DNA of 34,977 bases from Chloroflexota bacterium (lineage in GTDB: Bacteria; Chloroflexota; Anaerolineae; UBA4142): the NCBI GenBank assembly GCA_023381515.1, contig JAMCQI010000001.1, forward strand, positions 2,226 to 37,202, given 5' to 3'. Position 1 is the stretch's first letter. Every line of letters begins with the position of its first letter. The notes under the pieces are model-generated. The model was not told where the DNA came from, ran no database searches, and was given only the letters and a program-made list of their open reading frames with translations. Of this stretch, positions 7,086-15,578 are shown piece by piece. The position numbers and the translations under genes were made by a program.

Positions 7086-8304
7086 CCTCGCCATCCACGT
7101 CGAAAACCTGGGTAAGCGCTACAAGATCGGCGCGCTGCAAAAGCGGCACGATACGCTGCGCGACGCGCTGGCCGGAGCGTTTAAACGTTTAAACGTTCCA
7201 ACGTTAGAACGTTCGAACGACGCTCACATTTGGGCCCTCAAAGACGTCTCCTTCGACGTCAAGCGCGGCGAAGTCGTCGGCATCATCGGCCGGAACGGCG
7301 CGGGCAAAAGCACGCTGCTCAAGATCCTTTCCCGTATTACAAAGCCGACCGAAGGTCTCGTCGACATTCATGGCCGCGTTGGATCGCTTCTTGAGGTGGG
7401 GACGGGCTTTCATCCCGAGCTAACCGGCCGTGAGAACATTTATCTGAACGGAGCGATCCTGGGGATGCACCGCGTGGATATCGACCGGAAGTTTGACGAG
7501 ATCGTCGCGTTCGCGGAGATCGAGAAATTCATTGACACGCCCGTTAAGCACTATTCCAGCGGTATGTACGTGCGGCTGGCGTTTGCGGTTGCGGCGCATC
7601 TGGAGCCCGAGATTCTATTGGTGGACGAAGTGCTCGCGGTCGGTGACGCGGCGTTCCAGAAGAAATGCCTTGGGAAGATGGGCGATGTGGCGAAGGAAGG
7701 GCGGACGATCTTGTTCGTGAGCCATAACCTGGAAGCGATACAGAGAATCTGCCAGAAAGCAATGATGTTGGAAGATGGTAGAGTAGCGCAATCTGGAAAC
7801 ACTCGAGATGTTGTTGAGGTATACTTCGAAGAGAGTCAAAAAAGCAGTCGTTCCGCCCCTCGATTTGATCCTCAGGGAATATTCAAGGACATTCAATTAA
7901 CAGTCAACAATAAGGTTCCCGAAAACACGGTGTTGTGGGCGGTGCCGACCGCACTTGTAGTCTGTGTCTCAGTTGAGAGCGTGACACCGATGGCCTGTCC
8001 CAAGGTTGACTTAGCGTTCTACCGTTCTGATGCGTTGAAGTTATTTGCTGTTTGCAGCGACGATATTATTGAAAATGCGACCTCCCAACTTCAGAAGACT
8101 TGGAGTTTCGAATTTGTTATCGATGACGTTGATTTGGCCCCGCAGAAACTATACCTTGACGTCGGGGTGCGACTATACAAGGCCAGCCCATACTTGATTC
8201 TTTGGCAAGGGGCTTGTGAGCTTCAGGTTGGAACGGCCGGGCAGAGTTACTTATTGACCTCTGACTCAATAGTGTGGCCCCAATGTAGGGTAACCGCTCT
8301 TTGA
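7078..8304 (+). CDS. wzt: ABC transporter ATPase for polysaccharide export (Wzt-like), intact
   Basis: The protein has 408 residues. The ATPase domain shows Walker A GRNGAGKST at 71-79, the signature YSSGM at 159-163, Walker B ILLVDE at 179-184 and the switch histidine in FVSHN at about 216. A C-terminal domain of about 150 residues follows, as in Wzt proteins that recognise a capped or modified glycan. ATG 7078 was chosen because four relic copies share this start; an open extension upstream to 6907 is octamer-derived and not supported. Residues 36-46 (KRLNVPTLERS) are encoded by a four-unit octamer array, in the variable linker before WALKDVSF. The C-terminal half is more AT-rich than the ATPase half, suggesting a mosaic gene. 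It is the expected partner of the permease at 1-305. Confidence 0.93.
   Translation: MTDLAIHVENLGKRYKIGALQKRHDTLRDALAGAFKRLNVPTLERSNDAHIWALKDVSFDVKRGEVVGIIGRNGAGKSTLLKILSRITKPTEGLVDIHGRVGSLLEVGTGFHPELTGRENIYLNGAILGMHRVDIDRKFDEIVAFAEIEKFIDTPVKHYSSGMYVRLAFAVAAHLEPEILLVDEVLAVGDAAFQKKCLGKMGDVAKEGRTILFVSHNLEAIQRICQKAMMLEDGRVAQSGNTRDVVEVYFEESQKSSRSAPRFDPQGIFKDIQLTVNNKVPENTVLWAVPTALVVCVSVESVTPMACPKVDLAFYRSDALKLFAVCSDDIIENATSQLQKTWSFEFVIDDVDLAPQKLYLDVGVRLYKASPYLILWQGACELQVGTAGQSYLLTSDSIVWPQCRVTAL
7184..7215. repeat. AACGTTNN octamer array 6 (4 units, in-frame inside wzt)
   Basis: Units read AACGTTTA, AACGTTCC, AACGTTAG, AACGTTCG. Four units are 32 bases. Gain or loss of one or two units would shift the wzt frame before the Walker A motif; three units would restore it. 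Copy D, with five units, shows the frameshifted state. Confidence 0.95.
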
Positions 8305-8322
8305 TTGTTCACAGACCATGTG

Positions 8323-9192
8323 ATGCAGCGGTGCCGTTGTAAGAATATGTTTAAGAAAATGAGAAATGTTCTCGACACACTAAAAGCGAAACCCGTTCGC
8401 GGAGCATGTGCGAACGAACAGGGTCAAAGTGATTTCCAACAACTGGTGAAATTACTTGGTAGTGCTCCGCGGTACCAACCTGGCCGAATCTCGATTCCGG
8501 GATGGAATCTGTCCTTTGTGGATGCGGCGTCTCTACTGTCCAATTTCGAAGTGATTGTGGTCAAAAGGCGGAACGATTTTGTTTCTTCCAGGAGAGATCC
8601 GCGGATATTGGACTGCGGATCCAATATTGGTATCAGCGTTCTCCATTACAAACATATTTTTCCAGAGGCGCAAATAACCGCTTTTGAGCCTGATCCACAG
8701 GTTTGCCAGGTGCTGAGAAGAAATCTCCTGGCTAACGATGTGAGCGAGGTGGACATTGTGGAAGCAGCGGTGTGGAAAGATGATTCTCGACATTGGTTCT
8801 CCCCTGACGGGGCAGATGCCGGCAAGATCGTCGATATGCCGATGGAATCTCGCGATGCAATTCTGGTTAAGACCGTGAGACTAGCGGATTATCTGTCCGA
8901 CGGCACCATTGACTTCGTCAAAATGGATATAGAAGGCGCTGAGGCGGAAGTAATTGTGGATTGTGGCGGCTTGCTAAAAAATGTTCGCAGTATGGTTATA
9001 GAGTATCACTATCGTATGGACCATCCGCAGGAGTTGGCTGCGACGATAAATACTCTTGCAGGAGCTGGATTTAGACTATCATTCAATTCCTACGGGCGAT
9101 GGCTTGACATGAGTTATGGGAAACATCCTCTGACGGACGATGAATTGGGAATTGATCAGTTCTTCTTGATCTGTGCTTGGCGAAGTTTCTAG
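8323..9192 (+). CDS. FkbM-family SAM-dependent methyltransferase
   Basis: The protein has about 289 residues. ILDCGSNIGISVLHYKHIFP is the FkbM motif I for S-adenosylmethionine; ITAFEPDP is the acidic end of strand 2; FVKMDIEGAEAEVI is the hallmark FkbM segment. The C-terminus ends in FFLICAWRSF. FkbM enzymes O-methylate small molecules and sugars. Placed directly after a Wzt with a substrate-recognition domain, this enzyme may cap or decorate the exported chain. The start is uncertain: TTG 8305, ATG 8323 and ATG 8347 are in frame and none has a strong ribosome site. Like the end of wzt, the gene is more AT-rich than its neighbours, which points to joint acquisition. The substrate is unknown. 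Confidence 0.85.
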   Translation: MQRCRCKNMFKKMRNVLDTLKAKPVRGACANEQGQSDFQQLVKLLGSAPRYQPGRISIPGWNLSFVDAASLLSNFEVIVVKRRNDFVSSRRDPRILDCGSNIGISVLHYKHIFPEAQITAFEPDPQVCQVLRRNLLANDVSEVDIVEAAVWKDDSRHWFSPDGADAGKIVDMPMESRDAILVKTVRLADYLSDGTIDFVKMDIEGAEAEVIVDCGGLLKNVRSMVIEYHYRMDHPQELAATINTLAGAGFRLSFNSYGRWLDMSYGKHPLTDDELGIDQFFLICAWRSF

Positions 9193-9274
9193 GACAACAA
9201 GTCCGTTGATAGACAACCTTGCGCCACCGAACGAGATCGCGATTTTCGTCACTCAATCAGCCTCCTGACGCAGA

Positions 9275-10630
9275 GTGAGAATTCTCCAAGTCAGCACTTC
9301 GGATATTGCCGGTGGCGCCGAGAGAGTCGCCTGGAATCTCTTCGGCTCTTATCGGGCGCGCGGGCATAGTTCTTGGCTCGCTGTCGGCAACAGACACAGT
9401 AGCGACCGCGATGTCATCGAGATCCCTCCCACGCGTCCATCCATGATAGGAGCGGGCCTTTTGCTTAAGACGGAGCAAAGATTGGCTCCCTGGGAAAGGC
9501 GAATTCGCGGTGTCTGGCGCATCCGATATTGGTTGCAGACGTTTGCGGGCGGGATTCCCGCGATCGAGGACGAGTTAGGGTGGGAGGATTTTGCGTACCC
9601 GGGAAGCCTGCGACTACTCGATTTGACGCCTCAGCGCCCGGATATTGTCCACCTTCACAATCTTCACGGCTACTATTTTGATCTGCGCTTTCTACCAAAG
9701 CTAAGCCAGCGCGTGCCTGTGCTTGCAACTTTGCACGATGCCTGGCTCCTCAGTGGACACTGCGCTCACTCATTTGACTGCGAACGCTGGGTGACGGGTT
9801 GCGGCAAGTGTCCATATCTAAAGGTCTATCCCGCTTTGCGGCGTGACGGCTCGGCGTTCAACTGGCGAAGAAAGAAGAGCATTTATGCTCGTAGTCGGCT
9901 CTATGTCTCAACACCATCCCGCTGGTTAATGGGAAAGGTCGAGCGATCGATCCTTGCGCCGGCTATTGTTGAATCGCGAGTCATACCTCATGGAGTTGAG
10001 CCATCCCTATTCCGGCCCGCGGACCGCCGACAGGTACGCAAGGCTTTGGGTATCTCGCCAACTGCCCCGGTCCTACTTTTCTCCGCGAATGGGATTCGAC
10101 AGAACATTTGGAAAGATTACCAGACTATGCGATCTGCCGTAGCCCAGGTTGCGGAGACGTGGGATGGACCAGAGATTCTCTTCATCGCATTGGGTGAGGA
10201 CTCGCCGACCGAGCGGATTGGTAAGGCTGAAATTCGCTTCGTACCATATCAAAAAGATCGTCAATCCGTAGCCAGCTATTACCAGGCAGCAGACATCTAT
10301 CTTCACGGTGCGCGCGCGGATACGTTTCCTAATGCTGTCATAGAGGCTCTGGCCTGCGGCACGCCGGTTGTCGCAACACGCGTCGGCGGTGTCCCAGAGC
10401 AAATTGAGGACGAAGTGAACGGCTTTCTCACATCTATGGGCGACAGTGCCGCGATGGCTGGACGCATCACACAACTCCTGCGCGATGATGGTTTGCGAAA
10501 TCGCGTCGGACAGCAGGCGGCTGAGGGCGCACGTCGGGCATACGACCTTAACAGGCAAACAGATCAGTATTTGTCTTGGTACGATGAGATCCTTGCCCAA
10601 CGCCGGCGGGAACATATTCCGCCCGGGTAA
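9275..10630 (+). CDS. GT-B group-1 (GT4-like) glycosyltransferase
   Basis: The protein has 451 residues and a GTG start giving MRILQVSTSDIAGGAERVAW, a typical nucleotide-free N-domain opening with a glycine-rich loop. HLHNLHGYYF and TLHDAWLLSGHCAHSFDC follow. The cysteines in the Ser-Gly-His-Cys and GCGKCPY segments are a hallmark of the WcaC-like subgroup of colanic-acid type transferases. The C-domain has LFSANGIRQNIWKDY and ARADTFPNAVIEALACGTPV, an acidic-x7-Glu motif with Asp in the first position. It transfers a sugar from an NDP-sugar to a lipid-linked acceptor on the cytoplasmic side. An 82-base gap separates it from the methyltransferase gene, and 80 bases with three hairpins follow it. 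Confidence 0.88.
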   Translation: MRILQVSTSDIAGGAERVAWNLFGSYRARGHSSWLAVGNRHSSDRDVIEIPPTRPSMIGAGLLLKTEQRLAPWERRIRGVWRIRYWLQTFAGGIPAIEDELGWEDFAYPGSLRLLDLTPQRPDIVHLHNLHGYYFDLRFLPKLSQRVPVLATLHDAWLLSGHCAHSFDCERWVTGCGKCPYLKVYPALRRDGSAFNWRRKKSIYARSRLYVSTPSRWLMGKVERSILAPAIVESRVIPHGVEPSLFRPADRRQVRKALGISPTAPVLLFSANGIRQNIWKDYQTMRSAVAQVAETWDGPEILFIALGEDSPTERIGKAEIRFVPYQKDRQSVASYYQAADIYLHGARADTFPNAVIEALACGTPVVATRVGGVPEQIEDEVNGFLTSMGDSAAMAGRITQLLRDDGLRNRVGQQAAEGARRAYDLNRQTDQYLSWYDEILAQRRREHIPPG

Positions 10631-10674
10631 GCATTCTTGCGAATGCAGAGCGCTACCTGCGCTGGCCACGTGGC
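10631..10674. other. Three consecutive inverted repeats between two GT genes
   Basis: The gap after the stop at 10630 contains GCATTC-TTGC-GAATGC (10631-10646), AGCGC-TACCT-GCGCT (10649-10663) and the palindrome GCCACGTGGC (10665-10674). Each arm pairs perfectly. There is no T-run after them, so a Rho-independent terminator is not supported. They could be RNA structures affecting processing or coupling; this is inference. Confidence 0.55.
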
Positions 10675-10710
10675 TCGCTGTGTCGGTGGGCCCATCGGAA
10701 GGGCAGTGAG

Positions 10711-11925
10711 ATGACGCGTTGCCCAACGCTTGATCAGCTTCCCCCGCCCCCTCTGGGTCGCGCTGGTTGGCCGTGGACTGAAGCAACTGGGGCTGCAGAC
10801 CATTCCAAGCCGGACGTCGGCCCTTGGCCGAGCGTCAGCATAGTGACGCCGTGCTACAATCAAGGGCCATTCCTGGAAGAGACGATCCGCTCTGTGTTGC
10901 TTCAGGGTTACCCGAATCTCGAGTACATTGTCATCGATGGTGGCAGCGCGGACGGTAGTGTCGAAATCATTCGTAAGTACGCAGCGTGGCTGGCGTATTG
11001 GGTAACCGAGAGCGATAGCGGTCAGTCACACGCGATTACCAAGGGGTTTGCCAGGTCCAGCGGTGAAATACTCGGTTGGTTGAATTCGGATGACGTGTAC
11101 GCGCCGGGTGCGCTTGAGCAGTCCGCGGGGCACCTTGTTTTGCATCCCAGGGCGGCCGCTGTTTATGGGCAGGCGCAGTTCATAGATGAGGCAAGCCGCG
11201 TGATCGGTCGTTACGTCACCGGTCAATTCAACGTTGCTGAGTTTTTCTTTTATGACTGTATTGCCCAGCCCGCAACTTTCTTCCGACGTGCAGCGTTCAA
11301 CCGCGTCGGTGGTTTAAACGAGTCACTGCACTTTTGCCTGGACTACGATCTTTGGTTGAGAATGGCTGTGGGGGGCCGGTTTGACTATCGGCCCACTAAT
11401 TGGGCGTACTATCGGACGCATCCGGAAAGCAAAAGCAGTACTTTGCAGACGAGGCGCTGGGTCGAGACAGCTCAAATCCTCTCAGATTTGTTTTCGCGCT
11501 CCGACACTCCTGCTGAATGGCGCAAGTACAGGACAAAAGCGATTGGCCGTGCCCATTGGCATGCCAGCATCGAGTTCTGCCGCAGTGACGGAAGAGATCA
11601 GGCGAAAGAACACATCAAGCAAGCGCTGGAACTCGCGCCGCGATATTTGAAGACGCGCGCATTGGCGAGTATGCTCGTGGGCGGGTTGGCCAGTCAGACG
11701 ACAACCGGAACCGCGGTTCTTGTGGACGATTTTTTTGCTCTGATCCCGGACACGGCAGCTTACAAGGCAGAGGGACATCGTCGCGCCCTCGCCTATGTGG
11801 AAGCGCTACTTGCGCTCAACGACGCAACGCCACGCGGTCTAGCGCGCCGATACGCACGGAGCGCGCTGAAACGAGACCGATATTGGATTTCTAACCGACA
11901 TGTGTTGAGCCGCGCGTTCAGATGA
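10711..11925 (+). CDS. GT2-family glycosyltransferase with C-terminal extension
   Basis: The protein has 404 residues. An N-terminal ~40-residue proline-rich lead precedes SVSIVTPCYNQGPFLEETIRS, the GT-A nucleotide-binding opening. VIDGGSADGS and GWLNSDDVYAPGA hold the acidic motifs, the latter the metal-binding DD/DxD. CLDYDLWLRMA is the later catalytic acid segment. Residues beyond about 260 form a helical region of unknown role, longer than a minimal GT2. ATG 10711 has GGAAGGG about 11 bases upstream. The stop overlaps the next gene by four bases (ATGA). It probably adds one sugar in the cytoplasm; donor and linkage cannot be read. Confidence 0.87.
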   Translation: MTRCPTLDQLPPPPLGRAGWPWTEATGAADHSKPDVGPWPSVSIVTPCYNQGPFLEETIRSVLLQGYPNLEYIVIDGGSADGSVEIIRKYAAWLAYWVTESDSGQSHAITKGFARSSGEILGWLNSDDVYAPGALEQSAGHLVLHPRAAAVYGQAQFIDEASRVIGRYVTGQFNVAEFFFYDCIAQPATFFRRAAFNRVGGLNESLHFCLDYDLWLRMAVGGRFDYRPTNWAYYRTHPESKSSTLQTRRWVETAQILSDLFSRSDTPAEWRKYRTKAIGRAHWHASIEFCRSDGRDQAKEHIKQALELAPRYLKTRALASMLVGGLASQTTTGTAVLVDDFFALIPDTAAYKAEGHRRALAYVEALLALNDATPRGLARRYARSALKRDRYWISNRHVLSRAFR

Positions 11926-13187
11926 GGATTGCTCTCTACCATAACCTGGGCTCCGGCGGGAGCAAACGCGAGGCGCGCGAGTTCGCTGTCCAATTGGTCC
12001 GCCACGGACACACGGTGCATCTCTATGCGCCGTCGACCGCAAATGAAGAGTTTCTGCCGCTCAATCAAGTCGCTCAACAATCGTTTTCGTTCGAACTCAA
12101 GTTGAGCAGAGATTTTACGGGGCGCCTGCCGCTGTTGCGGCGCTACGTTAATCTTGCCCGATACGTTCTTAACCTCACGCGGTTGGATAAGCTAGCTAAG
12201 ACGGTGGCGAGGCGGATAGATTCCGGCGGATATGACTGCGCCCTGGTGCACTACGACCCAATTGTCCAGAGCCCTTACGTCTTACGCCATTTGCGAACGC
12301 CTTCTGCCTTTTATTGCGCGGAAGTGAATCGCGGAGTCTACGAACGGACGCTCTTGCGTCCTTCGCACCCTGCCGCCTCCATGAGCGGACGACTATCGGC
12401 CGCCTGGTACGCACCGGCGGACTGGACGCAATTTGCAGTTCTCAAGCGCGAGGACCGCGTCAACCTGGCCCACGCAACGCGGCTTTTGACCAATTCCTAC
12501 TTCACCGCCGAATCGCTCTATCGTGCGTATGGGGTCCGCGCGCGGGTTTCGTATCTCGGCGTGGACAATGACAAATTCCGTCCGTTGAATCTTGAGAGAC
12601 AGAATTTTGTTCTGTCCGTTGGCGCCGTCTCACGTCTCAAAGGATATGATTTCCTGATCGAGTCGTTGGGTCGGATCGCGTTCGCCGATCGCCCCCGACT
12701 CGTGATTGTGGGCAACACGGCCTCGACGCGCGAGGTCAATTTCTTCAAAGGTCTCGCCGCGGACCGGGGTGTACAAGTCGAATTTCGAATCGATGTCTCC
12801 GACGACGAGCTCTTAAGGTTATACAATCTAGCTCGGGCCTTTGTATATGCGCCAGTGCTGGAGCCTTTTGGATTGGTAGTTCTCGAGGCGATGGCGTGCG
12901 CGACTCCGGTCGTCGCGGTCAAAGAGGGTGGTGTTCGCGAGTCCGTAGCGGACGGCGTGACCGGTTTGCTCGCTCCACGCGATTTCGATCTCTTTGCCGC
13001 CGCACTGGACCGCGTATTGCGTGACCGGACATTGGCTGAGGCGATGGGACGCGCTGGCCGCAGGGAGATCGAGCGCGCGTGGACTTGGGAGCATGCGTAC
13101 GGGCGATTGATGCAGAACCTCGGCGACGGCTCGGTGCCGGCCTCGATCGGTAGGAACTCGGTTCCGGCCAATGCCGCCGCAGCATGA
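11922..13187 (+). CDS. GT-B group-1 (GT4-like) glycosyltransferase
   Basis: The protein has 421 residues. MRIALYHNLGSGGSKREAREFA is the N-domain glycine-rich entry, TRLLTNSYFTAESLYRAYGV the interdomain region, and LSVGAVSRLKGYDFLIES the start of the C-domain. PVLEPFGLVVLEAMACATPVV contains the canonical Glu-x7-Glu donor-binding motif. It starts and ends in ATGA overlaps, so it is coupled to the GT2 before it and the GT4 after it. It acts at the cytoplasmic face on an NDP-sugar; specificity is unknown. Confidence 0.9.
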   Translation: MRIALYHNLGSGGSKREAREFAVQLVRHGHTVHLYAPSTANEEFLPLNQVAQQSFSFELKLSRDFTGRLPLLRRYVNLARYVLNLTRLDKLAKTVARRIDSGGYDCALVHYDPIVQSPYVLRHLRTPSAFYCAEVNRGVYERTLLRPSHPAASMSGRLSAAWYAPADWTQFAVLKREDRVNLAHATRLLTNSYFTAESLYRAYGVRARVSYLGVDNDKFRPLNLERQNFVLSVGAVSRLKGYDFLIESLGRIAFADRPRLVIVGNTASTREVNFFKGLAADRGVQVEFRIDVSDDELLRLYNLARAFVYAPVLEPFGLVVLEAMACATPVVAVKEGGVRESVADGVTGLLAPRDFDLFAAALDRVLRDRTLAEAMGRAGRREIERAWTWEHAYGRLMQNLGDGSVPASIGRNSVPANAAAA

Positions 13188-14407
13188 AGCCCTTGCGGAT
13201 CCTGGTATGCAGCCTGTACGCGCCGTATCCGCCGTACGATGGCGGCTCCACGCGGACCATAGAGCTGCTCAAGCCGCTGGGAGCAAAGCATAAAGTCACA
13301 CTCCTCGGTACCTTTGATCCGGTACGCCAAGCCCAATCTGCGGTAGAGGCTCATCTCTCGAGCTACGTTCAGCGGGTCAGGCTCCTTCCTGATCCCGCGG
13401 CGCCCGACCAATGGGGTCGTTGGCAAAAGCTGCGCGAGCTATTTGCCTATCCTCCCTCGCGCCTGACTCGTTTTCTCAGTGATTCGTACGCTCGCGTTGC
13501 CCAAGAGTTGCTCGGACAGACCTTTGATTTGGTGATCTGCAATACGATTCTGCCGGGCCAGCTGTTTGCGCGGCTATCGACAGACTCGCCAAAACTTTTG
13601 GATGTCTTGGATGTCATGGGGCTCTTGCGGGAACGCGAGTTTAGGCTTGCAGAGAAGGTCGGGCTGGATCAATTATTCAAGTACGTGGATTGGAAGAAAA
13701 CGGCGGCCTACGAAAGGCGGGTCTGGCGCCGGTTCGACGGGCTGATCGCCATGTCCCAGCAAGACGCCGATTCGATTGGCAAGAGTTACCCCGCTGCGGT
13801 CGTGAGCATGATCCCGATGGGGGTCCACCTTCCCCCCGATCGCGACGCAGACTGCGACCAAAAGGTATTCGACGTCCTGTTCGTCGGTAAACTGGATTAC
13901 GCTCCGAATGTCGACGCGCTGGAGTACTTTGATCGCGACGTTCTGCCCCGGCTCGCCGGGACAATTCCAGGTCTCAAGATAGCGATCGTCGGAAAGAATC
14001 CGAGTGGGTACCTGGTAGAATGGGTCCGTCAGCGCGGGAATTATGCACTGTACCCGGACGTGCCGGACGTTGCCCCCTTCTACCGTCAAAGCAAGGTCGT
14101 GATCGTTCCTATGCGGACCGGCAGCGGCATCAAAGTCAAGCTGCTCGAAGCGCTGAGCTACGGTCTGCCTACTGTGACGACGACGATCGGCGCGACCGGC
14201 CTGTCGCTGCAAGATGGCAGGCACGTTCTGATCGGAGACGATCCGCAAACGTTTGCCAGACACATAGAGGCTCTTCTTGGCGACCTCGGCTTGTCCCGAT
14301 CTTTGGGAACCCAGGGACGAGGTTTTGTCGCCCAGCGCTACGATTGGAGTCAGATCCAACGGCGTTATCTGGAATTCGTGGAACGAGTAGCCGGGTGCTC
14401 GGCTTGA
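13184..14407 (+). CDS. GT-B group-1 glycosyltransferase, short-hinge subfamily
   Basis: The protein has 407 residues. ILVCSLYAPYPPYDGGSTRT is the N-domain entry and FDVLFVGKLDYAPNVDALEY the start of the C-domain. VIVPMRTGSGIKVKLLEALS is the donor motif, with the first glutamate of Glu-x7-Glu replaced by serine. The Gly-x-Gly-x-Lys-x-Lys form is common in a subgroup of group-1 enzymes, so loss of activity is not implied. The gene at 17772 has the same architecture and is probably a paralogue. It starts at an ATGA overlap with the previous GT and is followed after 22 bases by another GT. Confidence 0.88.
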   Translation: MKPLRILVCSLYAPYPPYDGGSTRTIELLKPLGAKHKVTLLGTFDPVRQAQSAVEAHLSSYVQRVRLLPDPAAPDQWGRWQKLRELFAYPPSRLTRFLSDSYARVAQELLGQTFDLVICNTILPGQLFARLSTDSPKLLDVLDVMGLLREREFRLAEKVGLDQLFKYVDWKKTAAYERRVWRRFDGLIAMSQQDADSIGKSYPAAVVSMIPMGVHLPPDRDADCDQKVFDVLFVGKLDYAPNVDALEYFDRDVLPRLAGTIPGLKIAIVGKNPSGYLVEWVRQRGNYALYPDVPDVAPFYRQSKVVIVPMRTGSGIKVKLLEALSYGLPTVTTTIGATGLSLQDGRHVLIGDDPQTFARHIEALLGDLGLSRSLGTQGRGFVAQRYDWSQIQRRYLEFVERVAGCSA

Positions 14408-14429
14408 GGGCGGCGCGTGGCACCGACCG

Positions 14430-15578
14430 ATGAAGATACTGTATCTCTCCGCCGGCGGCGGCGGTTTGGACACCAGTATCCGAGTGTTGGCGTCTGCGCT
14501 TGCCCAGGCCGGACACCAGGTGTCGGTGCTCTACTATCATTTCCCGGGAGAATCCACGGCAGACGTCCTGGGCCAAATTCACGGATTCCGGGTCTATCAT
14601 ACACGCATCGGCAATTTGCACTATTACGCCCACCGCCTGACTTTCGGACGGACGGCTTTGGCTTTCGCAGTTCAATCACTGGAATCTGCCTGGGCGTTTG
14701 GCGGGGTGATGCAGGGTATCCAGGAACGCGAGGGGCTGGATTTGGTCGAAGTGCCTGAAGGCTTTACGACACCCCGGTTGATGCGTGGAATCCCGTACTT
14801 TGTGCGTTTGCATTCGGCCGCGTGGACCTGGAGAAGTATGTTGCGTGAACCTGTGCGAGCGTCTGATTCTCTCAGCGTTCGGATGGAGGCCTATGCTCTT
14901 CGCCGCGCCCGCGGAATCTCCTCGCCCAGTCACTTTCTCGCCAAATACATAAAAGAGACGTGCAAGGTCGACCGGTCGATCGAGATCCTGCCCTATCCCG
15001 TTGACATCCAGCGGTTTGCCCCGCCCGCGATGAGGGCAAGCCCCCCCGTCGTTCTATTCGTCGGCCGCGTGGAAGCGCGCAAGGGCGCGGCCGTGCTGAT
15101 GCAGGCGATCCCGTCGATCCTGGCCGAGCAACCGGACAGCCGATTTGTCTTCGCCGGGCGTGTCTGCGACGACGTGCGCGAACAGATCTCGACAATGCCG
15201 GCAAGCGTCCAGTTTTTGGGCGTGCGTCCGCACGACGAGCTGGCAGCTTGGTATCAGCGCGCGTCTGTATTTGTCGCTCCCTCGCTCTGGGACAATTCGC
15301 CGAACACGGTGTATGAGGCGATGGCGTGCGGTGTTCCGGTGGTGTCGACTCGCGCGGGCGGTATCCCCGAGTTGGTGGACCATGGTGCGACCGGCTTGCT
15401 TGTTCCACCAGGTGATCCCAAGGCCCTCGCGGACGCCGTTGTGTCGCTGCTGGCCGATCCCGTACGGCGGCAGGGAATGGGCGCGCGAGCGCGCGAGAAA
15501 GCGGTATCTTGCTACGCCGTAGGCAATGTTCTTGAGAAAACCCTGACGTTCTACCAGCGCGAGCTTCAACAGTCTTGA
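14430..15578 (+). CDS. GT-B group-1 (GT4-like) glycosyltransferase
   Basis: The protein has 382 residues. ILYLSAGGGGLDTSIRVLAS is an unusually glycine-rich N-domain loop. LFVGRVEARKGAAVLMQAIP opens the C-domain and PSLWDNSPNTVYEAMACGVPVV carries an acidic-x7-Glu motif with Asp first. ISSPSHFLAKYIKETC precedes the hinge. The ATG lies 22 bases after the previous stop. The last codon and stop overlap the following methyltransferase start (TTGA). The role is cytoplasmic sugar addition; sugar unknown. Confidence 0.89.
   Translation: MKILYLSAGGGGLDTSIRVLASALAQAGHQVSVLYYHFPGESTADVLGQIHGFRVYHTRIGNLHYYAHRLTFGRTALAFAVQSLESAWAFGGVMQGIQEREGLDLVEVPEGFTTPRLMRGIPYFVRLHSAAWTWRSMLREPVRASDSLSVRMEAYALRRARGISSPSHFLAKYIKETCKVDRSIEILPYPVDIQRFAPPAMRASPPVVLFVGRVEARKGAAVLMQAIPSILAEQPDSRFVFAGRVCDDVREQISTMPASVQFLGVRPHDELAAWYQRASVFVAPSLWDNSPNTVYEAMACGVPVVSTRAGGIPELVDHGATGLLVPPGDPKALADAVVSLLADPVRRQGMGARAREKAVSCYAVGNVLEKTLTFYQRELQQS

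Noticed and set aside
10631..10674. Rho-independent terminator
   Set aside because: The stems are not followed by a run of T, and the downstream gene is co-oriented at close distance.
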